DNA of 64,000 bases. Origin: Bryobacterales bacterium KBS 96 (GTDB lineage Bacteria > Acidobacteriota > Terriglobia > Bryobacterales > Bryobacteraceae). Below, one piece after another: positions 55,207 through 64,000 of this stretch (within the stretch, counting starts at the first letter, position 1; every line of letters starts with the position of its first letter). Both the position numbers and the translations under genes were made by a program. The DNA is taken from contig KB906767.1 of assembly GCA_000381625.1 (NCBI GenBank), forward strand, positions 1,652,629 through 1,716,628. Direction: 5' to 3'. The notes beneath the pieces are model-generated. The model made no database searches, was not told the DNA's origin, and saw only the letters and a list, made by a program, of their open reading frames with translations.

Positions 55207-55524
55207 TTAGTTTCCGATGAGGCTATTCTCGCTTCTGATTAGCTCTTTCCTGGCCTCATCGAGCAACTGCTTGTAGTCAGGAGCAAAGATCTCTATCAGT
55301 TCTTTTTGCAGCGTACTAATCACGTTCCAAAGCGCGATCCTAAAAGCCGGTTCACGAACACGAATGCTTTCCTCTTCGTGAAAGTCGTCGAGTTCTTCAA
55401 ATAATACGATTGCAGACGCTTTATTGATTTTGAGCGTGACCATATCTTCCGGCATGCACTCATCGTTGCAGACTATGGCGGAGGGCGGGGCCTCGTCAGG
55501 TTTCTTCCGCACTATTTCCAGCAT
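55207..55524 (-). CDS. Hypothetical protein
   Basis: A 105-residue acidic, mostly helical protein (for example VLFEELDDFHEEESIRVREP and KELIEIFAPDYKQLLDEARK). I do not recognise a family. Base composition is AT-richer than the surroundings. It lies between the small protein gene and the DUF1080 gene and has no clear ribosome-binding site. Confidence 0.5.
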   Translation of the reverse strand: MLEIVRKKPDEAPPSAIVCNDECMPEDMVTLKINKASAIVLFEELDDFHEEESIRVREPAFRIALWNVISTLQKELIEIFAPDYKQLLDEARKELIRSENSLIGN

Positions 55525-55605
55525 TGCCGGCCATCCGGTAGTTGGCTGGAAAACAGCGTTACGTTGAACCGAGATCGCAGCGGCAATAGACGAAGCCGGA
55601 CGAAT

Positions 55606-56274
55606 TTACTGCTTCGCTAGCGATCGGATTTCGACGCTCTTGAAAAATACGATGTCGTTATCGCTGTGATTTTGTAGGCCGAACCAGCCGAAAATCGGAC
55701 GGCGCCCACGGTCAGGCTCGAAGCTGAGCTTCTTCGGCGGCACCGCATCGCCTTCGGTGTAATCGGTCACCTTGATGCCGTTGACACTCACGAGCGTGTG
55801 CGGACCGTCGAGCGTGATCTCCATCGTGTTCCATTCGGGTCCAGGTTTTCCAGGGCGGGCCAGAGGCTTCGTTAACGAATAGAGAGTGCCGGTGACGTGA
55901 TACTCGTCTTCTCCGCCCTTTTCCGGATCGTTATCGATCTGTACTTCGTAGCCATAGTTGACCGGCATCCAGGCTTCGCGCGGCTCAACGGGAATGCGCA
56001 CATAGACGCCTGAGTTGTCGTTGTGATCGCGCATCTTGTAAACGACACGAATCTGGCAGTTGCCGACGGGACCCACTGCGTAATAGAGCAGCCCCATGCC
56101 GCCGTGGGTCCGGATCAGGCCGTTTTCGACCGACATACTGCCTTTATCGACATGCTTCCAACCGGAAAGGTCCTTTCCGTTAAACAACGGCAGCCAGTCG
56201 CTGGCGGCTTGCGCGGGAATGGCAAACGCGGCGAGCCCCATGAGTGAAATGCCGAGAAGAGATCGGATGAACAT
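55606..56274 (-). CDS. DUF1080 (3-keto-disaccharide hydrolase-like) secreted protein
   Basis: The ATG at 56274 opens a signal peptide (MFIRSLLGISLMGLAAFAIP) and gives 222 residues. The DUF1080 pattern is clear: WLPLFNGKDLSGWKHVD, VENGLIRTHG, YKMRDHNDNSGVYVRIP, YGYEVQIDND and EWNTMEITLDG. The fold is a concanavalin-like sandwich. Relatives are linked to glucoside 3-dehydrogenase pathways. It is separated from gyrA by that gene's terminator. Confidence 0.85.
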   Translation of the reverse strand: MFIRSLLGISLMGLAAFAIPAQAASDWLPLFNGKDLSGWKHVDKGSMSVENGLIRTHGGMGLLYYAVGPVGNCQIRVVYKMRDHNDNSGVYVRIPVEPREAWMPVNYGYEVQIDNDPEKGGEDEYHVTGTLYSLTKPLARPGKPGPEWNTMEITLDGPHTLVSVNGIKVTDYTEGDAVPPKKLSFEPDRGRRPIFGWFGLQNHSDNDIVFFKSVEIRSLAKQ

Positions 56275-56311
56275 AGCTGTCTTACAGCATACGCCGTAGC
56301 TTTCGCTCAAC

Positions 56312-56346
56312 AAAAAAAAACGAGGCCAGACTAAGCGCCTGGCCTC
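56312..56346 (-). terminator. Rho-independent terminator of gyrA
   Basis: Read on the minus strand, the 8-bp stem GAGGCCAG/CTGGCCTC with a 9-nt loop is followed by GTTTTTTTTT. It sits 20 bp after the gyrA stop at 56366. Confidence 0.9.
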
Positions 56347-56365
56347 TTTGTATGGCGGAGGTATG

Positions 56366-58900
56366 TTATTGCAGCGGCAGATCGCCGGTTTTTTCGATCT
56401 CATCCTCGGTGTCGGGGACGATGCAAGCGGCGGCAACCTGATCGCCTTCTTCCATCTTGACCACCCGGACGCCTTGCGCCGAGCGGCCCGTCTCGCGGAT
56501 GGTGTCGGAATCGACCCGGATGATCTGGCCGTTGCGCGTGATCACCATCAGGTCGGTGCTTTCATTCACCGGCAACACTTCGACCACCTTGCCGATCTTG
56601 TTGGTGACCTTCATGTTGATAACGCCCTTGCAGCCGCGGCCAGTGAGCCGGTATTCGCCGAGCGTGGTTCGCTTGCCGTAGCCATTCTCGGAGAGGGTGA
56701 GGATAAGCCCCTCTTCTTCGACAGCAGCGACGCCAACCAGGTAGTCGTCTTTGCGCAGATCCATCGCACGGACGCCACGCGCCGGGCGACCCATCGGGCG
56801 GACCTCGTCTTCCCTGAACCGGATGGCCATGCCATCGTGAGAGCCCAGGAAGATATAGTTTTTGCCGTTGGTGATTTTGGCGCCGAGCAGTTCATCGTCG
56901 TCGTCCAGCGCGACCGCAATGATGCCGGCCGAGCGCGGATTATCGAACTCGGTGAGCTCGCACTTCTTGATGACGCCCTTGCGGGTCACCATGACGATGT
57001 ACTGTCCCTGAACGAATTCCTTGACGGCCAGGAATGTCTTCACAGCTTCGTCCGGCTGCAAATTGATGAGACCGGAGACGTGCTTCCCCTTGCTGGCAGT
57101 GCCGGCGTCCGGAAGTTCATAGATCTTCAGCCAGTACACACGGCCCTTATTGGTGAAGACGAGCATGTAGGCGTGGGTGGAAGCAATGACGAGGTGCTCG
57201 ACCATGTCTTCCGAACGGGTGCCCATGCCGATGCGGCCTTTGCCGCCGCGCGTCTGGCGCCGGTAAGTGTCGACAGCGGTGCGCTTCAGATAGCCGCCGC
57301 GCGAAACGGTCACGGCGACATCTTCCATCTGCACCAGGTCTTCGAGCCGGATTTCGCCGGTGTCTTCGATGATCTCGGTACGGCGTTCGTCGCCGAAGTC
57401 TTTCTGGACTTCCTTCAGTTCTTTGACGATGACGGCCTTCAGCACAGCCTCCGATCCCAGAATTTCGAGATATTCGGCGATCATGCGTTGGATGTCGGCA
57501 AGTTCATCGAGAATCTTCTGCCGCTCCATGCCGGTAAGGCGTTGGAGTTGCAACTCAATGATGGCTTGCGCCTGCTTCTCCGTAAATTCGAAGCGGCCGA
57601 TTAGCCCTTCGCGCGCCTCCCGAGGCGTTCTCGACGCCCGAATGAGTTGAATGACTTCATCCAGATGATCGAGAGCCTTTTGAAAGCCCAGCAGCAGATG
57701 TTCGCGGTCGCGCGCTTTGCGCAACAGGTAGTCCGTGCGTCTGCGGACGACATCGGTGCGGTGCTCGAGGAATCGCTTGATGACGTCGATAATGCCTAGC
57801 TCGCGAGGCTGTCCATTAACGATGCTGAGCATGATCACGCCGAAGTTAATCTGCATCTGCGTGTGCTTATACAGATTGTTCAGAACGATCTCGGCCTGCT
57901 CGCCGCGCTTCAGTTCAATGACGATGCGCATGCCGTCGCGGTCGCTCTCGTCGCGCACATCGGATATACCTTCGAGTTTCTTATCGGCGACCAGCGCCGC
58001 GATCTGCTCAATCAGGCGGGCCTTGTTGACCTGGAACGGAATCTCGGTAACGATGATCGCCTCGCGATCCTTGCCGCTCTTTTCCGTCGCCGCGCGGGCG
58101 CGAAGCTTCATGCTGCCCCGGCCTCTGGTGTAGTAATCGAGAATGCCCGAGCGTCCTAGAATGAAGCCGCCCGTCGGGAAGTCCGGTCCGGGAACTGTTT
58201 CGAAAATTTTGGCCAGCGGAGTCTTGGGGTCGTTCAGCAGCATAATCGCCGCGTTGATGACCTCTCTAAGGTTGTGCGGCGGAATGTTCGTCGCCATGCC
58301 CACGGCGATACCGGAGGAGCCGTTGATCAGGAGATTGGGGACGCGAGTCGGCAAAACTTCCGGCTCAACTTCGCTGTCGTCATAATTCGGCCGGAAATCG
58401 ACGGTTTCCTTATCGATGTCTTCGAGAAGAGTGCCCGCGATGCGCGCAAGACGCGCTTCCGTATATCGCATGGCCGCCGGCGGATCGCCATCTACAGAGC
58501 CGAAATTCCCTTGGCCGTCGATCAACGGGTAGCGCAACGAAAACGGCTGCGCCATGCGGACCAACGAATCGTAAACGGGCGCATCGCCGTGCGGGTGGAA
58601 CTTACCTAGGACCTCGCCGACGATCTTCGCGCACTTACGCGTGGGCCGGTTGTAGTGCAAACCCATTTCGTGCAGGCCATACAGGATGCGCCGGTGCACG
58701 GGCTTCAATCCATCGCGGACGTCGGGCAGCGCACGACCGATGATCACGCTCATGGCGTAATCGAGATACGAGCGCTTCATCTCGTCTTCGATGTTGACGG
58801 GAATCAGGTTTTTGTTATCGCCGGGCGGAAACAGGCTACCGCCACCACTGCCGTTTGGAGGCGGCTGCGACGGCGTATTGGGACCTTCTTGATCGGGCAA
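56366..58900 (-). CDS. gyrA: DNA gyrase subunit A
   Basis: An 844-residue topoisomerase subunit. The winged-helix/tower core has [20 protein letters not shown], and the catalytic Tyr lies in [10 protein letters not shown]. The C-terminal propeller has a GyrA-box-like [12 protein letters not shown]. The start is a TTG with AGGAG six bases upstream (58907-58911); the 40-residue N-terminal extension is Pro/Gly/Asn-rich. In the quinolone-resistance region [10 protein letters not shown], the positions equal to E. coli Ser83 and Ala84 are Ala107 and Pro108. gyrB is not in the window. It ends in a clear terminator. Confidence 0.96.
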   Translation of the reverse strand: MPDQEGPNTPSQPPPNGSGGGSLFPPGDNKNLIPVNIEDEMKRSYLDYAMSVIIGRALPDVRDGLKPVHRRILYGLHEMGLHYNRPTRKCAKIVGEVLGKFHPHGDAPVYDSLVRMAQPFSLRYPLIDGQGNFGSVDGDPPAAMRYTEARLARIAGTLLEDIDKETVDFRPNYDDSEVEPEVLPTRVPNLLINGSSGIAVGMATNIPPHNLREVINAAIMLLNDPKTPLAKIFETVPGPDFPTGGFILGRSGILDYYTRGRGSMKLRARAATEKSGKDREAIIVTEIPFQVNKARLIEQIAALVADKKLEGISDVRDESDRDGMRIVIELKRGEQAEIVLNNLYKHTQMQINFGVIMLSIVNGQPRELGIIDVIKRFLEHRTDVVRRRTDYLLRKARDREHLLLGFQKALDHLDEVIQLIRASRTPREAREGLIGRFEFTEKQAQAIIELQLQRLTGMERQKILDELADIQRMIAEYLEILGSEAVLKAVIVKELKEVQKDFGDERRTEIIEDTGEIRLEDLVQMEDVAVTVSRGGYLKRTAVDTYRRQTRGGKGRIGMGTRSEDMVEHLVIASTHAYMLVFTNKGRVYWLKIYELPDAGTASKGKHVSGLINLQPDEAVKTFLAVKEFVQGQYIVMVTRKGVIKKCELTEFDNPRSAGIIAVALDDDDELLGAKITNGKNYIFLGSHDGMAIRFREDEVRPMGRPARGVRAMDLRKDDYLVGVAAVEEEGLILTLSENGYGKRTTLGEYRLTGRGCKGVINMKVTNKIGKVVEVLPVNESTDLMVITRNGQIIRVDSDTIRETGRSAQGVRVVKMEEGDQVAAACIVPDTEDEIEKTGDLPLQ

Positions 58901-59058
58901 ACGAAACTCCTATGCTGAGGAAGGTATGGGCTCACGCAAACGATTCAAAATGCGGGAGTTGACATGAAAAACTACTCCTTTATTTTAGCAGTTTGAGCGG
59001 CGGGGGACAACACCGCGCGGCGGCGGCAAAAGTGGGCAATGAGGGGGCAGTTTCAAGC

Positions 59059-59098
59059 GGGCGAGGCATGTTAGGAGACCATCCAGCTTGCCTCGCCC
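59059..59098. repeat. REP-like inverted repeat
   Basis: The 10-bp arms GGGCGAGGCA/TGCCTCGCCC are separated by 20 nt. The arms equal the halves of the 43569-43588 palindrome. The element lies between argS and gyrA. Confidence 0.7.
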
Positions 59099-59119
59099 CT
59101 ACAACAGAAATGTCCAGTC

Positions 59120-61084
59120 CTACATGTATGGCGGTTGCTCAATGCCCAGAATATGTAGGGTGGCGAGTAGCTGTTCGCGAAAATACCTGGTCATCCAAAG
59201 GAGAAACGCGCGGCGCTCCGCGTCCGTTTCCTGCAAGACCGGGTATTCGTGATAGAAATTGTTGAACGCCTGCGCCAGTTGGAAGGCGTATTTGGCAATG
59301 TGAGCCGGCTCGCCGGACGCAATTGCCCGGTCCACGGCGCTATTGACCTTTGAAGCGGAGAGAAGAAGCTGCCAGAAATCTTCAGAGGCGAGCTGGCGGC
59401 CAAGCGCCTCGCTGGTGAGCACCGCGTCGAAATCAGGCAGAGATTCGCCGCGTTCCTGGAGTTTCCGTAAAATATTGCCGGCCCGAACGGCAGCGTACTG
59501 AACGTATGGCCCGGTTTCGCCTTCGAAGCTCAGAGCCTCGTGAAAGTCGAACGCGATGACCGAGTTTCGCGTGAACTTCAACATGAAATAGCGCAACGCT
59601 CCGGTGGCGATTTGCGTGGCGACCCGGCGGCGTTCCTCGGCGGAGGCCTCGGCATGCCGCTGGTCCACTTCCGCTTGAGCGGTTTCGATCAGCTTGTCGA
59701 TCAGATCGTCGGCCTTTACGCCGAGACCCTTGCGGCCGGACACCTCGACGTACGGACGGCGCTTGTCTTCTTCCGAGAGTTCAATGCCCATCTCGACGCA
59801 GGTTCGCGGCGAGAGAGCCACCATCTCATACGAAAAGTGGTTTGACTTATCGGCCTGCTCCCGAAAATCGAGGGCGCGCAGGCCCGCCACTACTACGTCC
59901 TGCAAATACGATTGGCGCGAATCGATGACATTGAAGACTTCGGTGGCCGCGCCGAAATCGGGCGCCTTATCAGTTTGCGGCCGATCGGTCGTGACCCAAA
60001 GCTGGTGGCCGTCTGGATACGCAAACCACAGCCGGTAATAGAAATCTTTGCCGAGAAGCCCGAATTTCCAGAGCTGGTAAGCGATATCTTTGCCGACATA
60101 CGTAACCGTGCCGTTTGAGCGCACGATCACTTTGCTATCGTCTTCGGCAGATTCGTCGTTTTCAGGGGACGTCTTGAAAGCCGAGGCCGGCATTACCCAA
60201 CACCCCTTGTTCTTCCCCTCCGTCTCGAAGAAGATGGCCTGGCGCTGCTTCAGTAGCTCGAACGCAGCCGCCCAGAACTGCAGATGTAGAATCTCGCTTT
60301 CGCGCGGTAGCACATCGTACATAACGCCGAGACGAAGCATAGTCCGCAGATGCGCGGCCACAATTGCGTCGGCGACCATGTGAGCCAGTTCGGCGATTTC
60401 GCCTTCGCCAGCTTCAATGGCGTTCAGGGTATCGCCGCGCCACACCAGCGCTTCCGGGTGGTCTTTGTAATAACTCGAAATGCGAGCGTAGAGATCCCAG
60501 CAGAGATAGTCGAAGGGCTGCTCCGGACGGTCGATTAAGGCTTTCACCTCCGCCGGGGATTTCTTTTCGAGGTAATGAAATCCGACAACGACATCAGCCA
60601 CCTGTACGCCGGTATTGTCGATATAATTCTGCACTTCGACGCGCCGGCCCGCCGCGCGAAGCATCCGGACAAAGGTATCTCCGAGGATGGCGTTTCGCAG
60701 GTGTCCGATATGTGCGGCCTTATTCGGATTAATGTTGGTGTGTTCAACGACAATCTTGCCGCCGCTTTGCGGCGCCCGACTGGACGGGCGCAGGAGCGAA
60801 CCGGCGTAGGCGGCGCGATCGAGACGAACGTTGATGTAGCCGTTTCCGGCAATTTCAAGAGCGGCAACGCCCGGAATGGACCCGAGCCCGGCGACAATCG
60901 ATTCGGCGATTTGCTTGGGGGCCTTCTTTAACTGACGAGCCAATTGGAAGGCTACGGGGATAGCAAATTCACCGAACGAGCTCTGCTTGGGCTGTTCAAG
61001 CGAGACGCTGAGAGAGAGATCGTAAGACGCCGCCAACTGCGCTTCCACCGCGGCCGAGATGCGTTGTTCTAGTTCCTGGAACAC
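59120..61084 (-). CDS. argS: Arginyl-tRNA synthetase
   Basis: A 654-residue class Ia synthetase (GTG start). The HIGH signature is in NPNKAAHIGHLRNAILGD. The N-terminal Arg-S domain, the catalytic insert FYYRLWFAYPDGHQLWVTTD and the C-terminal anticodon-binding domain (SFEGETGPYVQYAAVRAGNI, then helical end) are in order. It charges tRNA-Arg. It is divergent from the ferredoxin gene. Confidence 0.96.
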   Translation of the reverse strand: MFQELEQRISAAVEAQLAASYDLSLSVSLEQPKQSSFGEFAIPVAFQLARQLKKAPKQIAESIVAGLGSIPGVAALEIAGNGYINVRLDRAAYAGSLLRPSSRAPQSGGKIVVEHTNINPNKAAHIGHLRNAILGDTFVRMLRAAGRRVEVQNYIDNTGVQVADVVVGFHYLEKKSPAEVKALIDRPEQPFDYLCWDLYARISSYYKDHPEALVWRGDTLNAIEAGEGEIAELAHMVADAIVAAHLRTMLRLGVMYDVLPRESEILHLQFWAAAFELLKQRQAIFFETEGKNKGCWVMPASAFKTSPENDESAEDDSKVIVRSNGTVTYVGKDIAYQLWKFGLLGKDFYYRLWFAYPDGHQLWVTTDRPQTDKAPDFGAATEVFNVIDSRQSYLQDVVVAGLRALDFREQADKSNHFSYEMVALSPRTCVEMGIELSEEDKRRPYVEVSGRKGLGVKADDLIDKLIETAQAEVDQRHAEASAEERRRVATQIATGALRYFMLKFTRNSVIAFDFHEALSFEGETGPYVQYAAVRAGNILRKLQERGESLPDFDAVLTSEALGRQLASEDFWQLLLSASKVNSAVDRAIASGEPAHIAKYAFQLAQAFNNFYHEYPVLQETDAERRAFLLWMTRYFREQLLATLHILGIEQPPYM

Positions 61085-61155
61085 TGAATTTCAGTATGAA
61101 CGATCGTGTTTTCGCGACGAGTCCGCAAACGAAAGCGAACGAACCGTTAGTCATA

Positions 61156-61524
61156 ATGGACTTAGTGCCCAAGGTAACTTTTCTGCCGGAGAATATCACT
61201 GTCGAATTCGAATCCGGCAAGCTGCCGTATGAACATCATGGAAAACCGGAGTCCATTTTAGACGTTGCGCTCAATGAGGAAATTGACCTCGAACACGCCT
61301 GCGGCGGTAGCTGCGCGTGCACGACATGCCACGTCATCGTGAAGGAAGGAATGGAAAATCTTTCCGAAGCGGACGACGACGAACTCGACCGGTTAGACAT
61401 GGCCGCGGGGTTGACGCTGCGGTCGCGGTTGGGGTGCCAGGCAGTTGTGAAGGGCGATATCACAATCGAAATTCCCGGATGGAACAGGAATTACATCAGT
61501 GAGGGCGGGAAATCGAAACTTTGA
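61156..61524 (+). CDS. 2Fe-2S ferredoxin, adrenodoxin/ISC type
   Basis: The ATG at 61156 gives a 122-residue protein (MDLVPKVTFLPENITVEFES). The cluster ligands are in EHACGGSCACTTCHVIV (C-x4-C-x2-C-like) and the fourth Cys is in RSRLGCQAVV. ISC ferredoxins give electrons in Fe-S cluster assembly or to P450-like enzymes. An upstream in-frame ATG at 61096 would add 20 residues without support. Confidence 0.88.
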   Translation: MDLVPKVTFLPENITVEFESGKLPYEHHGKPESILDVALNEEIDLEHACGGSCACTTCHVIVKEGMENLSEADDDELDRLDMAAGLTLRSRLGCQAVVKGDITIEIPGWNRNYISEGGKSKL

Positions 61525-61612
61525 GCGTGGCGTGAATTAATCGCGTGATTTACCTCGGCGGGCTACAACAGACTACCAAGTTCATCTAGGGGCGGGCGCT
61601 AACGCTTCCGGT

Positions 61613-62563
61613 TCAGTTTAGAGGCTTGTTCTTAAGGCCCGGCAGCATCTTCAGCAGCGGCTCGACCAAATCGGGCGCGACCTGTGCGTTGACGGCAACG
61701 CGCGAGCCGTTCTGGTTCACTTGAACGGCGTCGTATAGCTTCAGCATCTCCATCTGATCGTCGCGTGTATTCAGCCTGGCAAGTCCGATGGCGCCTTTCA
61801 GAGCGTCATGCACGCGCCGCGCGCCCTGCTCGGAAATGCAGTCTACGACGCCTTCCATTTCGGCTCCCTCATCCAGGTGAACGCCCACGGTCGTCGTGCG
61901 GATGGACGCGACCAGATTCGACACCATGGAGCGCATCCCCGTCGTATCGGGTCCTTGCGCGCGCAATCCGGCGAGGGTGCCGTCATCCACCAGCCACATT
62001 TGATCCTCGTGCGGCAGCGTGGCGAGCTTCGCCGAAAGGGCCGGCGGTATGTTCTTGTACTCGGCGCGATGGTCGATCAAGTATTTCAGAGCTTGTTGCG
62101 TGCCGGCGACGGCGACTCCCGCGTTGATGAAGACAACCGACGTTTGCGGGTTCCCGATCAGCGTGTAGTCCTTATAGGTGGTGCGCTCCTTGCCAAGGTT
62201 TCCCAGTTGCGGCTCCATCTCGCCTGTTGTGAACTTGCCGCGCGCCAGGACCAGCATGTCTTGCCCGTTCGAGATCACGAGCACTTGCCAGAGATCCTTG
62301 CGCGGGTCGAGGCCGGTGCGCCGGGAAAAAAGATCGAGCCTGCGATCGAGATCGAGCTGGCCGTCGAGCTTTTTGTATAACGGCGTCTCTCGAATTTTGT
62401 CAAGGCGAATGCCGGCTAGCAGCTTCGTATCCGGCGCTATCAGCGGACCAAACGCAGGGTCGACAAAGACGCCCATGGCCGGCTTACGTATACAACCGCC
62501 AAGGAGTCCGAGGAGAGCGGCGGCGCACAACAACGCCGCGGCTCGAAAGAGATTTGCTCGCAC
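61613..62563 (-). CDS. Lipoprotein of unknown function
   Basis: A 316-residue protein with a lipobox in ALLGLLGGCIRKP. It starts (GTG) directly after the stop of the ABC permease gene, so it belongs to the same operon. The body has two similar halves of mixed alpha/beta type (PDTKLLAGIRLDKIRETPLY, SVVFINAGVAVAGTQQALKY) reminiscent of DUF3352-like proteins. No function is known. Confidence 0.75.
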   Translation of the reverse strand: MRANLFRAAALLCAAALLGLLGGCIRKPAMGVFVDPAFGPLIAPDTKLLAGIRLDKIRETPLYKKLDGQLDLDRRLDLFSRRTGLDPRKDLWQVLVISNGQDMLVLARGKFTTGEMEPQLGNLGKERTTYKDYTLIGNPQTSVVFINAGVAVAGTQQALKYLIDHRAEYKNIPPALSAKLATLPHEDQMWLVDDGTLAGLRAQGPDTTGMRSMVSNLVASIRTTTVGVHLDEGAEMEGVVDCISEQGARRVHDALKGAIGLARLNTRDDQMEMLKLYDAVQVNQNGSRVAVNAQVAPDLVEPLLKMLPGLKNKPLN

Positions 62564-63412
62564 CTAATAGTCCCGTTTTCTGAAAATCTGAATAGCCGCC
62601 GCAAGAACGACGATGCCGAAAGCTGCCGAAGTCCAGGCCGGCGCCCACCACTCCGCGGAACGATCGCTAATCAGATTCATCATCGCGCGTCCGAGGTCCC
62701 AGACTTTCGGTGAAGCCCAATATAACCATGTCCAAAGGTCGCGCGACCATTCCGAACTGAGCAGCTTGACGACGTTACCCTTCTGCGCGAGGATGCCGCT
62801 GACAAGCATTAGCGCAGCGGCGACCATGACGGCCACCGGCGCGCTTTCGAAAACGACGCCGATGAATACGACGACACAGAGCAGGACCGCGAACACGAAG
62901 ACGGTGAAGGGAATGCTAAGCAGAAACGCCGGATCCCACATGCCGGTTTTGATGCCGATAATGATCCAGATACTGAGAATCAGGTAGCAGACATTCGCGG
63001 AAACAATCAGCAGGTTGCCTAGGAACCGGCCCATCAGCAGCACCGGCCGCGTGATTGGTTTAGAGAGCAATAGCCCGACGCGGCCCGGTTCCAGAACGCT
63101 CGGCATCAGGCCAGCCGAAGCGAAAACGGCCAGAAATGTGCCCCAGACGTAGAGAAACAGGGCCACTCGCGAGTAGGCTAAATGAACGATTCGCTGCAAG
63201 TCGCTGAAGGAATGTGAAGTGCTCTGCAGGCCTAGAAGCGAGATGGCTCCATCGACAACATCGATTTTGAGAATGAACAGAAAGAACAGGATCAGCAGCG
63301 TGGAGAGACCGAAAAGGGCCCAGAACAGCCAGCGCGCCATGGCTTCCTGGAAGGTGTCGGCGACCAGCGCCGCAGTCACGCCGAAGCGGGGCAGCGTTAC
63401 TAGGTCGCTCAT
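62564..63412 (-). CDS. ABC-2 type transporter permease
   Basis: A 282-residue protein with six membrane helices (for example WLFWALFGLSTLLILFFLFI, RVALFLYVWGTFLAVFASAG and SAAFGIVVLAAAIQIF). Fold and order fit ABC-2 permeases that pair with an ATPase. Its start overlaps the ATPase stop (ATGA), so the subunits are coupled. The substrate is unknown. Confidence 0.88.
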   Translation of the reverse strand: MSDLVTLPRFGVTAALVADTFQEAMARWLFWALFGLSTLLILFFLFILKIDVVDGAISLLGLQSTSHSFSDLQRIVHLAYSRVALFLYVWGTFLAVFASAGLMPSVLEPGRVGLLLSKPITRPVLLMGRFLGNLLIVSANVCYLILSIWIIIGIKTGMWDPAFLLSIPFTVFVFAVLLCVVVFIGVVFESAPVAVMVAAALMLVSGILAQKGNVVKLLSSEWSRDLWTWLYWASPKVWDLGRAMMNLISDRSAEWWAPAWTSAAFGIVVLAAAIQIFRKRDY

Positions 63413-64000
63413 GCCATCACCTCGGTGGCCTGCGGAGGCGCAATCGCTGTTTCGCCCTGGGTTGTCCGGATAAACACATCTTCGAGCGTGCTGACCGTGG
63501 CGGTCACGCTCTCGATCAACGCGCCGGATTGCCGGAGAATATCGATAACCCGATTGAGTTCGCCACGATCCGACATCTGTGTTTCCAGACGATCGCTTTC
63601 CAGGGTCGCACTTGCCGTAACAACGGAGACGGCTCGGCGCACCTCGTCTGTCGCCTGCACAGCCACCAATTTGTAGCCGCGGCCTGCAACCAGGTCGCGA
63701 ATCCGGCCCTCCAGGGCCAGCCGCCCCTTATGGATGATGGCGACCCGATCGCAGAAAACTTCCACTTCCGACAACAAATGAGAATTGATGAAAATCGTAA
63801 CGCCGGTATCGAGCAGGCTATTCAGCGTGTCCCGGATTTGCCGGCGTCCGAGAGGATCCACTCCATCGGTTGGCTCGTCCAGAACGAGCAGCCGCGGACG
63901 ATGCAATAACGCCTGCGCAAGGCCCAGCCGCTGCAGCATGCCTTTCGAATATTTCTTGATTCGTACGTCGCCCCAATCGGAGAGTCCGACAACGGCGAGC
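63409..64000 (-). CDS. ABC transporter ATP-binding protein (5' end beyond window)
   Basis: The frame is open to the window edge, so the N-terminus with Walker A is missing. Visible are the signature-like YSKGMLQRLGLAQALLH, Walker B RLLVLDEPTDGVDP, and the switch His in INSHLLSEVEVFCD. The C-terminal 80 residues are a small regulatory part. It drives the permease that follows; the operon also includes the lipoprotein gene. Confidence 0.92.
   Translation of the reverse strand, partial: LAVVGLSDWGDVRIKKYSKGMLQRLGLAQALLHRPRLLVLDEPTDGVDPLGRRQIRDTLNSLLDTGVTIFINSHLLSEVEVFCDRVAIIHKGRLALEGRIRDLVAGRGYKLVAVQATDEVRRAVSVVTASATLESDRLETQMSDRGELNRVIDILRQSGALIESVTATVSTLEDVFIRTTQGETAIAPPQATEVMA

Noticed and set aside
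56348-57604. A 418-codon open frame on the plus strand
   Set aside because: It is antisense to gyrA and shows no family resemblance; the conserved gyrase motifs are all on the minus strand.
1-64000. tRNA genes, CRISPR arrays, complete insertion sequences and phage genes
   Set aside because: A by-eye scan found no cloverleaf with a consistent T-arm, no regularly spaced repeats, and no transposase or integrase reading frame. A covariance-model scan would be needed to exclude tRNAs fully.

Overview
The window looks like a chromosomal segment of a soil-type Acidobacteriota, most likely near the Solibacteres/Bryobacterales lineage. This is inferred from gene content and not from a marker gene. 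The evidence is large Oar-like TonB-dependent receptors that open with a carboxypeptidase-regulatory-like domain, a PadR regulator next to an acidobacterial-type duplicated orphan permease (ADOP) relic, a membrane-anchored winged-helix regulator of the type common in this phylum, a quinoprotein with its cytochrome, and many secreted glycan or plant-polymer enzymes. The sequence is GC-rich overall, with a visibly AT-richer patch around 46.2-47.9 kb. No rRNA, tRNA, CRISPR array or intact insertion sequence was found.

Layout. 0-6.1 kb (minus): TonB receptor, TPR protein and a GH78 alpha-L-rhamnosidase cut by the window edge, probably one uptake-and-degradation operon. 6.5-9.9 kb: SMR-like membrane protein, secreted TPR protein, subclass B3-like metallo-beta-lactamase, phosphoglycerate kinase. 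10-14.7 kb (minus): tannase-family esterase behind a broken TonB receptor. 14.9-20.6 kb: sensor histidine kinase, GluR0-type ligand-gated potassium channel, phosphoribosyltransferase, a secreted protein and a transmembrane winged-helix regulator. 20.8-26.5 kb: a third TonB receptor, a racemase-family protein, a DHFR-family reductase and a SnoaL-like protein. 26.6-31.2 kb: a sterol-desaturase gene and a four-gene arsenosugar-type operon, bracketed by two copies of an ~88-bp direct repeat.

31.3-40.3 kb is an envelope and housekeeping block: a WaaA-LpxK fusion on the minus strand, divergent from a secreted protein, Trm112-like protein, GT9 heptosyltransferase-type enzyme, MsbA, YicC, guanylate kinase, RNA polymerase omega and CoaBC. 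40.3-41.8 kb is a decay zone: an orphan DUF433 antitoxin with a destroyed toxin gene, an ADOP permease relic and its PadR regulator. 41.9-49.1 kb holds accessory secreted enzymes, a STAND-like NTPase of unknown role and an MGDG-synthase-type glycosyltransferase. 49.4-53.4 kb: dihaem cytochrome c, quinoprotein dehydrogenase and GH27 alpha-galactosidase. 53.8-56.3 kb: alpha/beta hydrolase, two small unknown proteins and a DUF1080 protein. 56.4-64 kb: gyrA with a clear terminator, argS, a 2Fe-2S ferredoxin and an ABC export operon with a lipoprotein.

Functionally the window combines plant-polymer scavenging (rhamnosidase, tannase, galactosidase, TonB receptors), outer-membrane lipid assembly (waaA-lpxK, GT9, msbA), core information processing (gyrA, argS, gmk, rpoZ) and several decaying accessory modules. 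The most notable signals are the direct repeats around the arsenosugar operon, the GluR0-type channel, the WaaA-LpxK fusion, the toxin gene disabled by a 19-bp tandem duplication, the receptor pseudogene that has lost its plug core, and the solitary STAND-like NTPase.
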